NCBI RefSeq assembly: GCF_000427665.1
Contig: NZ_KE386572.1
Coordinates: 1,884,196-1,948,195, forward strand
DNA: 64,000 nucleotides
Direction of reading: 5' to 3'
DNA from: Geminicoccus roseus DSM 18922
Lineage (GTDB): Bacteria; Pseudomonadota; Alphaproteobacteria; Geminicoccales; Geminicoccaceae
Each line of letters begins with the position of its first letter. Within the stretch, counting starts at the first letter, position 1. The notes under the pieces are model-generated. The model worked only from the letters and a program-made list of their open reading frames with translations. It was not told where the DNA came from and did not search any database. This document shows, in pieces, positions 35,240-43,903 of this stretch. The translations under genes were made by a program, and so were the position numbers.

Positions 35240-36286
35240 GTGATGATCCGCGATAGACCACCCAGCTTGTTGGCGATCCCGGAATACAGACGCCTGCCCC
35301 CGATGCCAATTAGCGTAGGAATGGACGCGTTGCCTGAGCTTGTTCGGACCAGTCTCGGATCGTTAGGTGGCATTCAACCGGTTACGGGTGAGATGGTCGA
35401 GGCGGCGAAAGGCCTATTGTTCGACAAGCCATCGCAGGGTGAAATCGAGCTTTTTCGTAGGCGGGGCACGCAGTTTCAGCTTGTTTCTGTCGTAATGAAT
35501 TTAGCTGCCTTCATTGACCAAAGTGGCGTTCCTCATGGCATCCCATACGCGCTTTCGCTGATACCGGCATCAAAGGGGGGTGCGGTTTCAACAACAGATA
35601 TTGAGTGGGTGGCTCGTGTAGACGTCGACAAAATACGTCGTGAGACTGAACCTTGCTATGGGAGCTATGATCCGTTCTCCGGTGACTGGAGAATGTATGG
35701 ACCCCTGCGAATAATAAGCACTGAATTCATGTCCGGATTTGTTGATGAACTCGGACTAGTGGTTGAGCAGTATTTGCTCGCGACGGAATATTCACCGGAA
35801 GATGTTTTATCGATACCAATGAATTTTGAAAATACTCGATGCGACGAAAAATACCAGCGACATCGGACGAAGTTGTTATTCAGGCCTTTCAACCAAGTGA
35901 AATCTAGGCGGATATGGGGCGCAGAATCCCCAATCGAGTTGTTTCTTTTTCAAGAGCTAATTCGTCGAAATTTTGTTCCAATGTTACAGATGATTATTTG
36001 TGATAATGGCTCGTTATATCCCTCCATGTATCATCTTTGGCGTGATGTCGAGTTTCGGTACGCTCCTGGGATAATCACAGACGCCGATTTGTATTTTCTC
36101 GACCAGCGGGTCGCAGTGTTTTGCGACTCGACGAAATATCATCGGACTCGGAAAGCTCAAGCCAAGGATCAAACAATTAGCAGTCGCCTTCAGGAAATCG
36201 GAGTGAAAGCAGTTCGTGTCCCAGGATCTCAAATTGTGAATGATTTATCCGCCGCTGCTGATATTGTCTGTAGAACGTTGGTGTGA
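35240..36286 (+). CDS. Orphan protein with Vsr/DUF559-like nuclease domain at C-terminus
   Basis: This 348-residue protein is coded in AT-rich DNA unlike its surroundings, a strong sign of horizontal transfer. The first 220 residues match nothing I know. The C-terminal 120 residues have ESPIELFLFQELIRR (Glu233), ITDADLYFLDQRVAVFCDSTKYH (Asp281/283, Asp296 and His301), then AKDQTISSRLQEIGVKAVRVPG. This is the layout of Vsr and DUF559-type PD-(D/E)XK nucleases: an acidic residue before a strand, an aspartate followed by a histidine, and a later R-V motif. The start is GTG at 35240 or ATG at 35243, after AGGAG. It has no methylase or other partner. A DNA-repair, restriction or mobile-element role is possible; the nuclease fold is inferred from motifs only. 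Confidence 0.65.
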   Translation: MMIRDRPPSLLAIPEYRRLPPMPISVGMDALPELVRTSLGSLGGIQPVTGEMVEAAKGLLFDKPSQGEIELFRRRGTQFQLVSVVMNLAAFIDQSGVPHGIPYALSLIPASKGGAVSTTDIEWVARVDVDKIRRETEPCYGSYDPFSGDWRMYGPLRIISTEFMSGFVDELGLVVEQYLLATEYSPEDVLSIPMNFENTRCDEKYQRHRTKLLFRPFNQVKSRRIWGAESPIELFLFQELIRRNFVPMLQMIICDNGSLYPSMYHLWRDVEFRYAPGIITDADLYFLDQRVAVFCDSTKYHRTRKAQAKDQTISSRLQEIGVKAVRVPGSQIVNDLSAAADIVCRTLV

Positions 36287-36328
36287 GATGCTTGCCCGTT
36301 AAGGGGGGAGGCTCGTTCTAGAGTGGGT

Positions 36329-37879
36329 CTAATTGCCCGGCCAGCCGTCCTGCACGACCCGGGTCTTGGCCACGCCCATGGCGCGGGCCAGGGCCTTGAG
36401 GCGCTGGTCGACCACGTCGCCGAACGGCATGGAGCCGTCCTCGGGCAGGCCCAGGACCAGGCGGCCGCGGTCCTGGGCGACATAGGCGCGGTTGAGGATC
36501 GCGGCGACGGCGCCGGAAAGGCGGAAGCCGAGCGTGAGGGCGCGGCCCAGCCGCTCGGCCCAGGCGCGCTCGCGGGTGCCGAGCAGGGTCAGGAGCGGGG
36601 TGAGCTCCGGGTCCTCGGCGGTGCCGTCGTAGCGGGTGAACAGGGTGAAGGCCAATCGGGCGCGCTCGGCATGGTCCAGCGCCAGCAGCGGCATCTGGCT
36701 GAGCTCCAGGAGGATCATGCGCGGCCGGGCGTCGGGGTGGTCGCGCCAGGCGATGTCGGCCAGGTGGCAGGCGGCATGGCGCAGCCGGCGCTCGGCCGGG
36801 TCCTCGTGCTGGAACAGCCGGTCGGTCCAGCGGATCAGCGCCTGGCCCATCTCCGGGTCGCGGTTCCAGGTGCGGCCGATCTCCTCGGCCTCGACCAGCA
36901 GCGGGTCCCGGTCGATCTCCCGCTCGGGCAGGTGGCGGATCAGGCGGCCCTCGCGGACGCCGAACGCGGAGAACACCACCCGCCTGGGCCTGGCGGCGCG
37001 CACCACCCGGTCGAACAGGACCAGGGCCGAGGCGAAGGTGTCGGTGCGCCGCCTGGGCACCCCCGGCAGCTCGGCCAGGGCGGCCTGGTCGTAGCGGCCG
37101 AGCTGCTTGGCGAACGCCAGGGCCTCGGCGCGCGGCATCGCGAAGCCGTGCAGGACCCGCAGCGGCGCGTTCAGCATGGCCAGCCGCACCCGGGCGATCG
37201 CCCGCCAGCCGCCGCCCACGATGAACAGGTCCTGGCCGGCGGTCTCCTCCAGGAAGGCGGCGATGCCGTGCAGGGTGTTGTCGACATGGCGGCGAGCAGC
37301 GCCGACATCGCCGCCGAAGCGGTCGCCCAGGCGCAGCGTGCCGAGCGGCAGGCTGATGCTGGCGCCCGGCCGGCCCTGATCGAGCCTGGCGAACTCCAGG
37401 CTGCCGCCGCCGAGATCGCCGACCAGGCCGTGCGGGCGGTGGAAGCCGGCGCGCACGCCCAGGGCCGTGTAGCGGGCTTCCTCCTCGCCGGAGAGGATGG
37501 TGATCGGCACGCCGACCACCGCCTCGGCCCGCTGGATGAACTCCGCACCGTTGGAGGCCGAGCGCGACGCCTCGGTGGCGCAGACATCCAGGGTGCTGAC
37601 GTTCATTGCCCGGGCCAGCTGGGCGAAGCGGGCGAGCGTGCGGATGGCGCTCTCGACGCCGATCTCGTTCAGCCGGCCGGTGCGCTCGATGCCCTTGCCG
37701 AGCGCGCACATCACCTTCTCGTTGAAGCGCACCAGCGGCGAGCGGGACACCCGGTCGTAGACCACCAGGCGGACCGAGTTGGAGCCGACATCGACCACGG
37801 CGACCGGCTGGGCTGCAGGTGAGCGCGGCGCCGGATCGACGTCCGGCGCCGCGTGCAGCAGGGGAGCGAAGGCGTTCAT
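36329..37879 (-). CDS. ppx: Exopolyphosphatase, Ppx/GppA family
   Basis: This 516-residue protein hydrolyses polyphosphate or pppGpp. The N-terminal ASKHA-fold domain has [15 protein letters not shown], the phosphate-binding [12 protein letters not shown] and [14 protein letters not shown]-terminal HD-like helical domain contains [16 protein letters not shown]. The ATG at 37879 overlaps the stop of ppk1 (ATGA), so the two are translationally coupled, the classical pairing of polyphosphate synthesis and breakdown. The stop lies just inside the right edge of the AT-rich insert carrying the Vsr-like gene. The open frame extends upstream through ppk1 in another frame, which is an artefact. Confidence 0.94.
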   Translation of the reverse strand: MNAFAPLLHAAPDVDPAPRSPAAQPVAVVDVGSNSVRLVVYDRVSRSPLVRFNEKVMCALGKGIERTGRLNEIGVESAIRTLARFAQLARAMNVSTLDVCATEASRSASNGAEFIQRAEAVVGVPITILSGEEEARYTALGVRAGFHRPHGLVGDLGGGSLEFARLDQGRPGASISLPLGTLRLGDRFGGDVGAARRHVDNTLHGIAAFLEETAGQDLFIVGGGWRAIARVRLAMLNAPLRVLHGFAMPRAEALAFAKQLGRYDQAALAELPGVPRRRTDTFASALVLFDRVVRAARPRRVVFSAFGVREGRLIRHLPEREIDRDPLLVEAEEIGRTWNRDPEMGQALIRWTDRLFQHEDPAERRLRHAACHLADIAWRDHPDARPRMILLELSQMPLLALDHAERARLAFTLFTRYDGTAEDPELTPLLTLLGTRERAWAERLGRALTLGFRLSGAVAAILNRAYVAQDRGRLVLGLPEDGSMPFGDVVDQRLKALARAMGVAKTRVVQDGWPGN

Positions 37880-40071
37880 AGTTCGGTGCGGGCGATCGAC
37901 ACTCGGGTGGTGCCCTTCTTGCGCATGGCGCTGCCCCGGCCGGACAGGCTGGGGTTGGTCATGAAGTACTGGTGGGCGGAGAACGGCTCGCCCTCGGCCT
38001 GGATCCGCGTGTAGGTGCCGTCCGGCTCCAACAGCCAGCTGCCGGCGGTGTCCTTCAGGTTGGCGACCATCACCTGGGACATGATCTGCTGGTGCACGGT
38101 CTCGTTCTCGATCGGCACCAGGGTCTCGACCCGGCGGTCGAGGTTGCGGCCCATCCAGTCGGCCGAGCTGATGAACACCTTGGCCTGCTTGGACGGCAGG
38201 CCGTGGCCGTTGCCGAAGCAGACCACCCGGGCATGCTCCAAAAAGCGGCCGACCAGGCTCTTGACCCGGATGTTCTCGGACAGGCCCGGCACCCCTGGTC
38301 GCAGGCAGCAGATGCCGCGCACCACCAGGTCGATCTGCACCCCGGCCTTCGACGCGCGGTACAGGCCGGCGATGATGCCCTTGTCGACCACCGAGTTCAT
38401 CTTCGCCCAGATCGCGGCCTTGCGGCCGGCCTTGGCATGGCCGATCTCGGCCTCGATGTTCTCCATCAGCTTGGTGCGCAGCGAGTGCGGCGCCACGCCG
38501 ATCTTCTCCAGCCCGGTGGGCTCGACATAGCCGGTCATGAAATGGAAGGCGCGGGCGGCGTCGCGGCCCAGCGCCGGGTCGCAGGTGAAGAAGGAGAAGT
38601 CGGTGTAGATCTTGGCGGTGACCGGGTGATAGTTGCCGGTGCCGAAATGGACATAGGTGCTGAAGGCACCGCCTTCCCGGCGGACCACCATCGAGACCTT
38701 GGCGTGGACCTTCAGGTTGATGAAGCCGAACACCACCTGGACGCCGGCGCGCTCCAGGGTGCGGGCCAGGCGGATGTTGCGGTCCTCGTCGAACCGGGCC
38801 TTCAGCTCCACCAGCGCCGTCACCGACTTGCCGCTCTCGGCCGCCTCGATCAGCGCCTTGACGATCGGGCTGTCCTCGCTGGTGCGGTACAGGGTCTGCT
38901 TGATCGCGATCACGTTCGGGTCGAGGGCCGCCTGGGCCAGGAACTGCAGGACGACCTCGAAGCTCTCGTAGGGGTGGTGGACGATCAGGTCCTTGGCGCG
39001 GATCGCGGCAAAGCAGTCGCCGCCGAAGTCGCGGATCCGCTCGGGAAAGCGCGGGGTGTAGGGCGGGAACAGGAGGTCGTTGCGGCCGCAGCTCACGATC
39101 TGCTTGGCGGCGTCCAGGCCCAAAAGCCCGTCCAGCTCCAGGAGTTCCGAGGAGGAGACGTGCAGGTGGTCCAGCAGGAAGCGCTTGAGCTCGTCCGGCA
39201 TGGAGGTGTCCATGGTCAGCCGGATCACCGAGCCGCGCCGCCGGCGCTTGAGCGCAGTCTCCCACTGGCGGACCAGGTCCTCCGCTTCCTCCTCCAGCTC
39301 GATGTCGCTGTCGCGGATCACCCGGAAATGGCCGAACGCCTGGACCTCGAAGCCTGGGAACAGCTTGTCGAAATAGCGGACCACCAGCTGTTCCAGCCGG
39401 ACGAAGCGCTGGCCGCCGCCGGGCAGGCGCACGAACCGGTCCAGGTGGTTGGGCAGGACCAGCAGGCTGATCAGGTTCTCGCCGCGCCGCCGCGAGAGCT
39501 GCAGGACGATGCCCAGGCCCAGATTGGGCACGAACGGGAAGGGATGCGCCGGGTCGATGGCGATCGGGGTGAGCACGCTGGACAGTTCGGGGAACAGCCG
39601 CTCGGCGAACCAGGCGAGGTCGGCCTCGTTCAGCTCGTCGACGTCGCACACGGTGACCTGGACGTCGCGCAGCTTCTTGACCAGCTCGCTCCAGGCGCGC
39701 TGCTGGTCGACCATCAGGTCGGAGACGCGGGCGTGGATCGCCTCCAGCTGCTCCTCAGGCGTGCTGCCGTCGTCGGCCGGCGAGCGCACGCCCGCCGCCA
39801 CCAGCCCCTTCAGGCCGGCGACGCGCACCATGTAGAACTCGTCGAGGTTGGACGCGGAAATCGAAAGGAAGCGCAGCCGTTCCAGGAGCGGGTGGTCCGG
39901 GTTCAGGGCCTCGGCCAGGACGCGCTCGTTGAACGCCAGCCACGACAGTTCCCGGTTGAACAGATCCTGGGGACCGACCCGGAAAGGACTGGCGTTCTCG
40001 TCGGTGGCCAAAGGCGGGATCTCGCTGGTGACCGCCGCTACATTCTCGTCCATACCGACATCTCCGGACAA
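37876..40071 (-). CDS. ppk1: Polyphosphate kinase 1
   Basis: This 731-residue enzyme reversibly makes inorganic polyphosphate from ATP. The N-terminal part begins with [19 protein letters not shown]. The catalytic domains contain [31 protein letters not shown], then [26 protein letters not shown] with the autophosphorylated histidine, and [34 protein letters not shown] with the second catalytic histidine. The length is normal. The ATG at 40071 is listed; the ATG six codons later is an alternative. It is coupled to ppx by overlap, so granule synthesis and degradation are co-expressed. Polyphosphate also links to the phn genes and the phosphate response. Confidence 0.96.
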   Translation of the reverse strand: MSGDVGMDENVAAVTSEIPPLATDENASPFRVGPQDLFNRELSWLAFNERVLAEALNPDHPLLERLRFLSISASNLDEFYMVRVAGLKGLVAAGVRSPADDGSTPEEQLEAIHARVSDLMVDQQRAWSELVKKLRDVQVTVCDVDELNEADLAWFAERLFPELSSVLTPIAIDPAHPFPFVPNLGLGIVLQLSRRRGENLISLLVLPNHLDRFVRLPGGGQRFVRLEQLVVRYFDKLFPGFEVQAFGHFRVIRDSDIELEEEAEDLVRQWETALKRRRRGSVIRLTMDTSMPDELKRFLLDHLHVSSSELLELDGLLGLDAAKQIVSCGRNDLLFPPYTPRFPERIRDFGGDCFAAIRAKDLIVHHPYESFEVVLQFLAQAALDPNVIAIKQTLYRTSEDSPIVKALIEAAESGKSVTALVELKARFDEDRNIRLARTLERAGVQVVFGFINLKVHAKVSMVVRREGGAFSTYVHFGTGNYHPVTAKIYTDFSFFTCDPALGRDAARAFHFMTGYVEPTGLEKIGVAPHSLRTKLMENIEAEIGHAKAGRKAAIWAKMNSVVDKGIIAGLYRASKAGVQIDLVVRGICCLRPGVPGLSENIRVKSLVGRFLEHARVVCFGNGHGLPSKQAKVFISSADWMGRNLDRRVETLVPIENETVHQQIMSQVMVANLKDTAGSWLLEPDGTYTRIQAEGEPFSAHQYFMTNPSLSGRGSAMRKKGTTRVSIARTEL

Positions 40072-40178
40072 CGGGCTCTACCCGTGGCTAACCATGGTTG
40101 TTCCCGCCGAGCCTCGCTTCCACGCAAGTCGGCCTACACGCGGCCGTTCGGCTCGGCAAGGATGGGTCTTGATCGCCA

Positions 40179-40682
40179 ATGGTGACGATACTGCTACTAA
40201 GGCACGCGAAATCCCGGTGGGACGAGGGGAATCTGCCCGACCACGAGCGCGGCTTGGCGCCCAGGGGCGAGCGGGCGGCGCCGCGGGTCGGCCATTGGGC
40301 CGCCATGAATGGCTGGCTGCCGGACCGGGTGCTGTGCTCCACCGCGGCCCGCACGGTGGCGACCGCCCGGCTGTTCCTGGCCGCGGCCGGGATCGACCCG
40401 CCGGTGGAACTGCGCAAGGAGATCTACGAGGCGCGGCCCTCTGTCCTGCTGGCGCTGATCCAGGCGCAGCCGGAGGGCGGGCGGCTCATGCTGGTCGGGC
40501 ACAATCCGGGCTTCCATGAGCTGGCGCTGCAGCTGGCCGGCAAGGGCGCCGATCCCCGGCTGGACGAGAAGTTCCCGACCGGTGCCCTGGCCGCGATCGA
40601 GTTCGACGCGCCGAGCTTCGCCGAGGTCCGGCCGGGCGAGGGGCGGCTGGCCGCCTTCGCCTTGCCGCGCGAGCTGGAGTAG
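40179..40682 (+). CDS. SixA-like histidine phosphatase
   Basis: This 167-residue protein of the histidine phosphatase (phosphoglycerate-mutase-like) superfamily begins with ILLLRHAKSRWDEG, the RH(G/A) motif carrying the nucleophilic histidine (His9). LCSTAARTVATA supplies the second Arg, and LMLVGHNPGFHELA gives the late catalytic histidine. It resembles SixA, which removes phosphate from histidine phosphotransfer domains, and related small phosphatases. It is divergent from ppk1. Its target is unknown; a phosphohistidine or nucleotide substrate is possible. Confidence 0.88.
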   Translation: MVTILLLRHAKSRWDEGNLPDHERGLAPRGERAAPRVGHWAAMNGWLPDRVLCSTAARTVATARLFLAAAGIDPPVELRKEIYEARPSVLLALIQAQPEGGRLMLVGHNPGFHELALQLAGKGADPRLDEKFPTGALAAIEFDAPSFAEVRPGEGRLAAFALPRELE

Positions 40683-40892
40683 AGCCGGCCTCATCTGTCC
40701 TGGAAGCGGCTTTCTGCCGGTTACGGTCTCAGTCCGGAGCACTCCGTGATCCGGCGGGCAACGCCGGGGTTAACAGCAAGGGTTCATCGGATCGGCTCGA
40801 CGATGCACTGCAAGTCGGCTTTGGCTGCCGGCAGAGCTCCGTTGGCACTGCCACTTCTTGAAGAAACAGCGCCAGTGGACCTGCACGACCAA

Positions 40893-41141
40893 TCAGTCAT
40901 CGGTGACTTCACCGCTCACGGAATCGATCTTTACCTTGTTTTCATTTCCATCTTTAGTGTTGTATTCAATTTCATAAGCACCGTCCTCGAACTCGATCTC
41001 TTCGATGAAGGCAAAGTCGTCGCGGTTCTCCACGCTGGGCAGGAGCTCTGAGAGTGCCTTCGAGCCCTGCGGGGGAGGATCGACGGCAAGAGCCGGAGCC
41101 GTGAGGCCCACAACTGCCACGGTTATCAAGAACATGCGCAT
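40893..41141 (-). CDS. Small exported PepSY-domain-like protein
   Basis: This 82-residue protein has a signal peptide (FLITVAVVGLTAPALA, cleavage after residue 19) and a single small domain. The pattern FIEEIEFEDGAYEIEYNTKDGNENKVKIDSVSGEV matches the PepSY fold, where a strand ending in DxxSGEV is conserved. PepSY proteins are periplasmic and often modulate peptidases or bind metals, and single-domain forms are common in alphaproteobacteria. No partner lies beside it. The 210 bases between its stop and the histidine phosphatase gene hold nothing I recognise. Confidence 0.75.
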   Translation of the reverse strand: MRMFLITVAVVGLTAPALAVDPPPQGSKALSELLPSVENRDDFAFIEEIEFEDGAYEIEYNTKDGNENKVKIDSVSGEVTDD

Positions 41142-41404
41142 TCTTGCCTCCTGATGGTCTCCTGCCGGGTTAATCCGTCTCGTCGTCGGTATTTCCGCCA
41201 GCGAGGAACGCCGGAGCGCGGGACCGTACAGGACGCGTTACTCCCGTCCGGACATTCTACCTGTCATGATATCCTGGTGGCAGTCGGCGAACGCGTCTCT
41301 GCTGCCCCACACTTTCCCCGGACGGCCTGTTTCGGGGCCGGAAGGGAACCTGTGGGCATTCGGTCATTATACCTTCGGTAACCAAGATCCCAAGGAGCAG
41401 CGTC

Positions 41405-41584
41405 ATGGCTGGCGAGGCCGACAAGGTGAAGGGCGGGGCAAAGGAAGCCGCGGGCAAGGTGACCGGCAACGATCGCATGGAAGCCGAAGGCAAGACCGAA
41501 AAGGCCAAAGGCGAAGCGAAGAATGCCGCTCACGACGTCAAGCAGGGTGCGAAGGGCGCGGCCGACAGCCTGAAGAAGGACTAA
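41405..41584 (+). CDS. CsbD family stress protein
   Basis: This short protein of 59 residues is of the CsbD type: MAGEADKVKGGAKEAAGKV, then GNDRMEAEGKTEKAKGEAKNA and repeated Lys/Ala/Gly/Glu residues with predicted helical, highly hydrophilic character. CsbD proteins are abundant in general stress and stationary phase, with no defined biochemical role. The start is secured by AAGGAG eight bases upstream of the ATG. A GC-rich hairpin follows its stop. It is expected to be under stress control, though I could not identify a convincing stress-sigma promoter. Confidence 0.9.
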   Translation: MAGEADKVKGGAKEAAGKVTGNDRMEAEGKTEKAKGEAKNAAHDVKQGAKGAADSLKKD

Positions 41585-41598
41585 CCCGCAGGCATCAT

Positions 41599-41624
41599 GG
41601 GGTGGCCGCAATGTCGGCCGCCCC
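41599..41624 (+). terminator. Hairpin downstream of csbD-like gene
   Basis: GGGGTGGCCG (41599–41608) and CGGCCGCCCC (41615–41624) form a ten-base stem with one G–T pair and a six-base loop, 14 bases after the stop. The T-tract is poor (AGTGCTTCCC), so termination may be partial. It lies between two converging genes and could serve both. Confidence 0.45.
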
Positions 41625-41658
41625 AGTGCTTCCCTGCACCGTCGAGTAGCCGTTCAGG

Positions 41659-43572
41659 CTAGAAGGTGATCCGGACCGTGCCGCTGGCGAATTCCAGGAA
41701 CTCGACGTCGGTCAGCGTGTCGGTGCCAAGCCCGCCGGTGGCGAGCTTGTCGGTGACCTGCCAAGTGTCGAAGCGGATCTCCTTCCACTCGTAGCGGCTA
41801 GCCGGGCCGTTATAGACGGCGGTGTCGTCGCCGGCCCCGCCCAGGATCCGGTCGTCGCCCCGGCCGCCCAGGAAGCGGTCGAGCCCGTCGCCGCCATCCA
41901 GGAGGTCGGCGCCGAAGCCGCCGGTCAGGATGTCGTCGCCGGCAAGGCCGCGCAGGGAATCGTCGCCAGTCCCGCCCACCAGCACGTCGTCGCCCACCCC
42001 GCCGTTCAGCACGTCGGCGCCGGAGCCGCCATCGATCAGGTCGTTGCCGGCCTGGCCCTCGATCAGGTCGTCGCCGATGCCGCCGACCAGCTGGCGGTCG
42101 TCGCCGGCGCCGCCCAGGATCGTGTCGTTCCCGGCCCCGCCGAACACGATGTCGATGCCGCCCCCGCCTTCCAGCCGGTCGTCGCCGTTGCCGCCGCGGA
42201 CGATGTCGTCGCCGTCGCCGCCGGCGGCCGCGTCGATGCCGTCGCCGCCATCCAGCCTGTCGCCGCCAGGGCCGCCGGACAGGAAGTCGTTGCCGGCCCC
42301 GCCGACCAGCAGGTCGTCGCCGGCGCCGCCTTCCAGCTCGTCGTCGCCGTCCCGGCCGAACACGATGTCGTTGCCGCCGAGCGCGGAAAAGAAGTCGTTC
42401 TGGTCGGTGCGGGCGACCACGTCGGCGCCGGCCGTCCCGGTCTCGTCGGGACCGGGCTGGCGGATGAACGCGCCCTGCGCCTCGTTCCAGACCGCGAGGC
42501 CGCCATTGCCGAACTCCAGCCGCTCGATCTTCTGGTCGGCGGGAAAGAGCTGCTGGTCGAGCAGGACGGTGGAGCCGTCCGGGGCGGTGATCACCAGGTC
42601 GTTGGCGTCCCGGTCGGCGATCGCGAAGGCGAGCTCGCCGAAGCGCAGGCCGGAAAAGCGCAGGGCGTCGGTGCCGGCCAGGTCCTGCACCGTGTCGTCG
42701 CCGAACTTGCCGTCGAACACATAGACGTCGTTGCCGTTCAGGCCCTGCAGCAGGTCGTTGCCGCCGCCGCCGTTCAGGACGTCGTCGAAATCGCTGCCGA
42801 ACAGGCTGTCGCGCTCGTCGGTGCCGGCGAACAGGAGCGGTGCGGTCAGGTCGATCGACTGGCCGTCGGCGAACTCGATCCGCTCGACCCGCACGCCCAG
42901 GTTGACGAAATGGTCGCGGACGGTGATGCGGTCGCCGACCGTGCCGTAATGGATCACCAGGTCGTCGGCCGTGGCGGAGCGCCGCTCGAACCGGACGGTG
43001 TCGATGCCGACCGACTGGTCGAACTGGATCCGGTCGTTGCCGGACGGGTCGCTGATCGTGTCGTTGCCGTCGGTCTGCTTGAACAGATAGACGTCGTTGC
43101 CCGCCCCGGCGTTAAGGACGTCGGTGCCGCGCCTTCCGTTGATCCGGTCGTCGAACTGGTCGGTGCCCAGCAGCTGGTCGTTGGCGTCGCCGCCGGTGAA
43201 CGTCAGCGCCTGGGTGAGGTCGACGCTGCTGCCGTCGGCGAACACCACCTTCTCGATCTGGAAGGCCGGGTCGCGGTAGAAGCCGATGATCTGGATGAAG
43301 TCCTGGCTCTGCCCGTAGGAGATCGCCAGGTCGTTGGGGAAGGCGGCGCCGCGGATGAAATGCACCGTGTCCTTGTCGACGGTGGCGTCGAACCGGAGGG
43401 TGTCGCTGCCCTGGCTGTCCTGGATGGTGTCGCGGCCATCCAGCAGGCTGAAGAAATAGGTGTCGTTGCCGGCGCCGCCGAGCATGAAGTCGCTGCCGGA
43501 TTCGCCGATCAGCTCGTCATCGTCGGCGGTGCCGCGCAGAGTGTCCCGGCCGGTGGTTCCTGTGATCCGCAT
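41659..43572 (-). CDS. RTX-type calcium-binding repeat protein, copy 1
   Basis: This 637-residue acidic protein has RTX (hemolysin-type GGxGxDxUx) repeats. A first short group is at the N-terminus (DTLRGTADDDELIGESGSDFM), scattered units run along residues 120–300, and a long run at about residues 395–590 contains [22 protein letters not shown] and similar. The repeats bind calcium and form a parallel beta-roll. The C-terminal 50 residues (SRYEWKEIRFDTWQVTD to LEFASGTVRITF) have the look of a type I secretion signal. No enzyme domain is visible. No type I secretion genes are in the window. It is a tandem paralogue of the gene upstream. Function could be surface matrix or adhesion. Confidence 0.88.
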   Translation of the reverse strand: MRITGTTGRDTLRGTADDDELIGESGSDFMLGGAGNDTYFFSLLDGRDTIQDSQGSDTLRFDATVDKDTVHFIRGAAFPNDLAISYGQSQDFIQIIGFYRDPAFQIEKVVFADGSSVDLTQALTFTGGDANDQLLGTDQFDDRINGRRGTDVLNAGAGNDVYLFKQTDGNDTISDPSGNDRIQFDQSVGIDTVRFERRSATADDLVIHYGTVGDRITVRDHFVNLGVRVERIEFADGQSIDLTAPLLFAGTDERDSLFGSDFDDVLNGGGGNDLLQGLNGNDVYVFDGKFGDDTVQDLAGTDALRFSGLRFGELAFAIADRDANDLVITAPDGSTVLLDQQLFPADQKIERLEFGNGGLAVWNEAQGAFIRQPGPDETGTAGADVVARTDQNDFFSALGGNDIVFGRDGDDELEGGAGDDLLVGGAGNDFLSGGPGGDRLDGGDGIDAAAGGDGDDIVRGGNGDDRLEGGGGIDIVFGGAGNDTILGGAGDDRQLVGGIGDDLIEGQAGNDLIDGGSGADVLNGGVGDDVLVGGTGDDSLRGLAGDDILTGGFGADLLDGGDGLDRFLGGRGDDRILGGAGDDTAVYNGPASRYEWKEIRFDTWQVTDKLATGGLGTDTLTDVEFLEFASGTVRITF

Positions 43573-43903
43573 GGCTATCTCCCAGCGATTTCCAATATTT
43601 TTGTTAGTTGAATCTAGCGGTTTTCATGATTTGAGCGTCATTGCCGAATAAATTCAGAAGATCACTTCGCAAGACATCGAAATAGTTACGAACGTACGGC
43701 AGTATCTCTATATTTGCCATACCCGATGCCATTTGTCGATCCACTTTCCGATTCGGCGGCGGTGGAAAGGCGACCAAGAAGTCCAGGCATGAAAAAGGGC
43801 CGCCCTTATGGACGGCCCGGATGGAACAGTCGCCCGGATCGGGCGCTGGCAGCGGTCGCTGCCGAACCGGGTGCGGCTCGGCAGGACCGGGAGAAAGGCC
43901 GCC
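43573..43903. other. Intergenic region between the two RTX genes
   Basis: About 330 bases. The part from 43580 to 43740 is AT-rich and should hold the promoter of copy 1. The rest contains the terminator of copy 2 at 43792–43818. No open frame of interest is present. Confidence 0.6.
43792..43818 (-). terminator. Intrinsic terminator of RTX copy 2
   Basis: On the minus strand GGGCCGTCC-ATAA-GGGCGGCCC forms a nine-base stem with one T–G pair, followed at once by TTTTT. It lies about 85 bases after the stop of the copy 2 gene. Stem, loop and T-tract are all canonical. Confidence 0.85.

Noticed and set aside
35103-35309. 68-codon minus-strand frame at the start of the Vsr-like gene
   Set aside because: It is antisense to the gene start and polar, with no start context.
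37972-40185. Plus-strand open frame of 737 codons opposite ppk1
   Set aside because: It is antisense to ppk1, and its Asp/His/Leu/Gln-biased product has no family motif.
41345-41368. EcfG-type stress promoter upstream of the CsbD gene (GGAAC then CATT)
   Set aside because: The spacer is 15 bases instead of 16–17 and the downstream box lacks the CGTT core, so the match is too weak.
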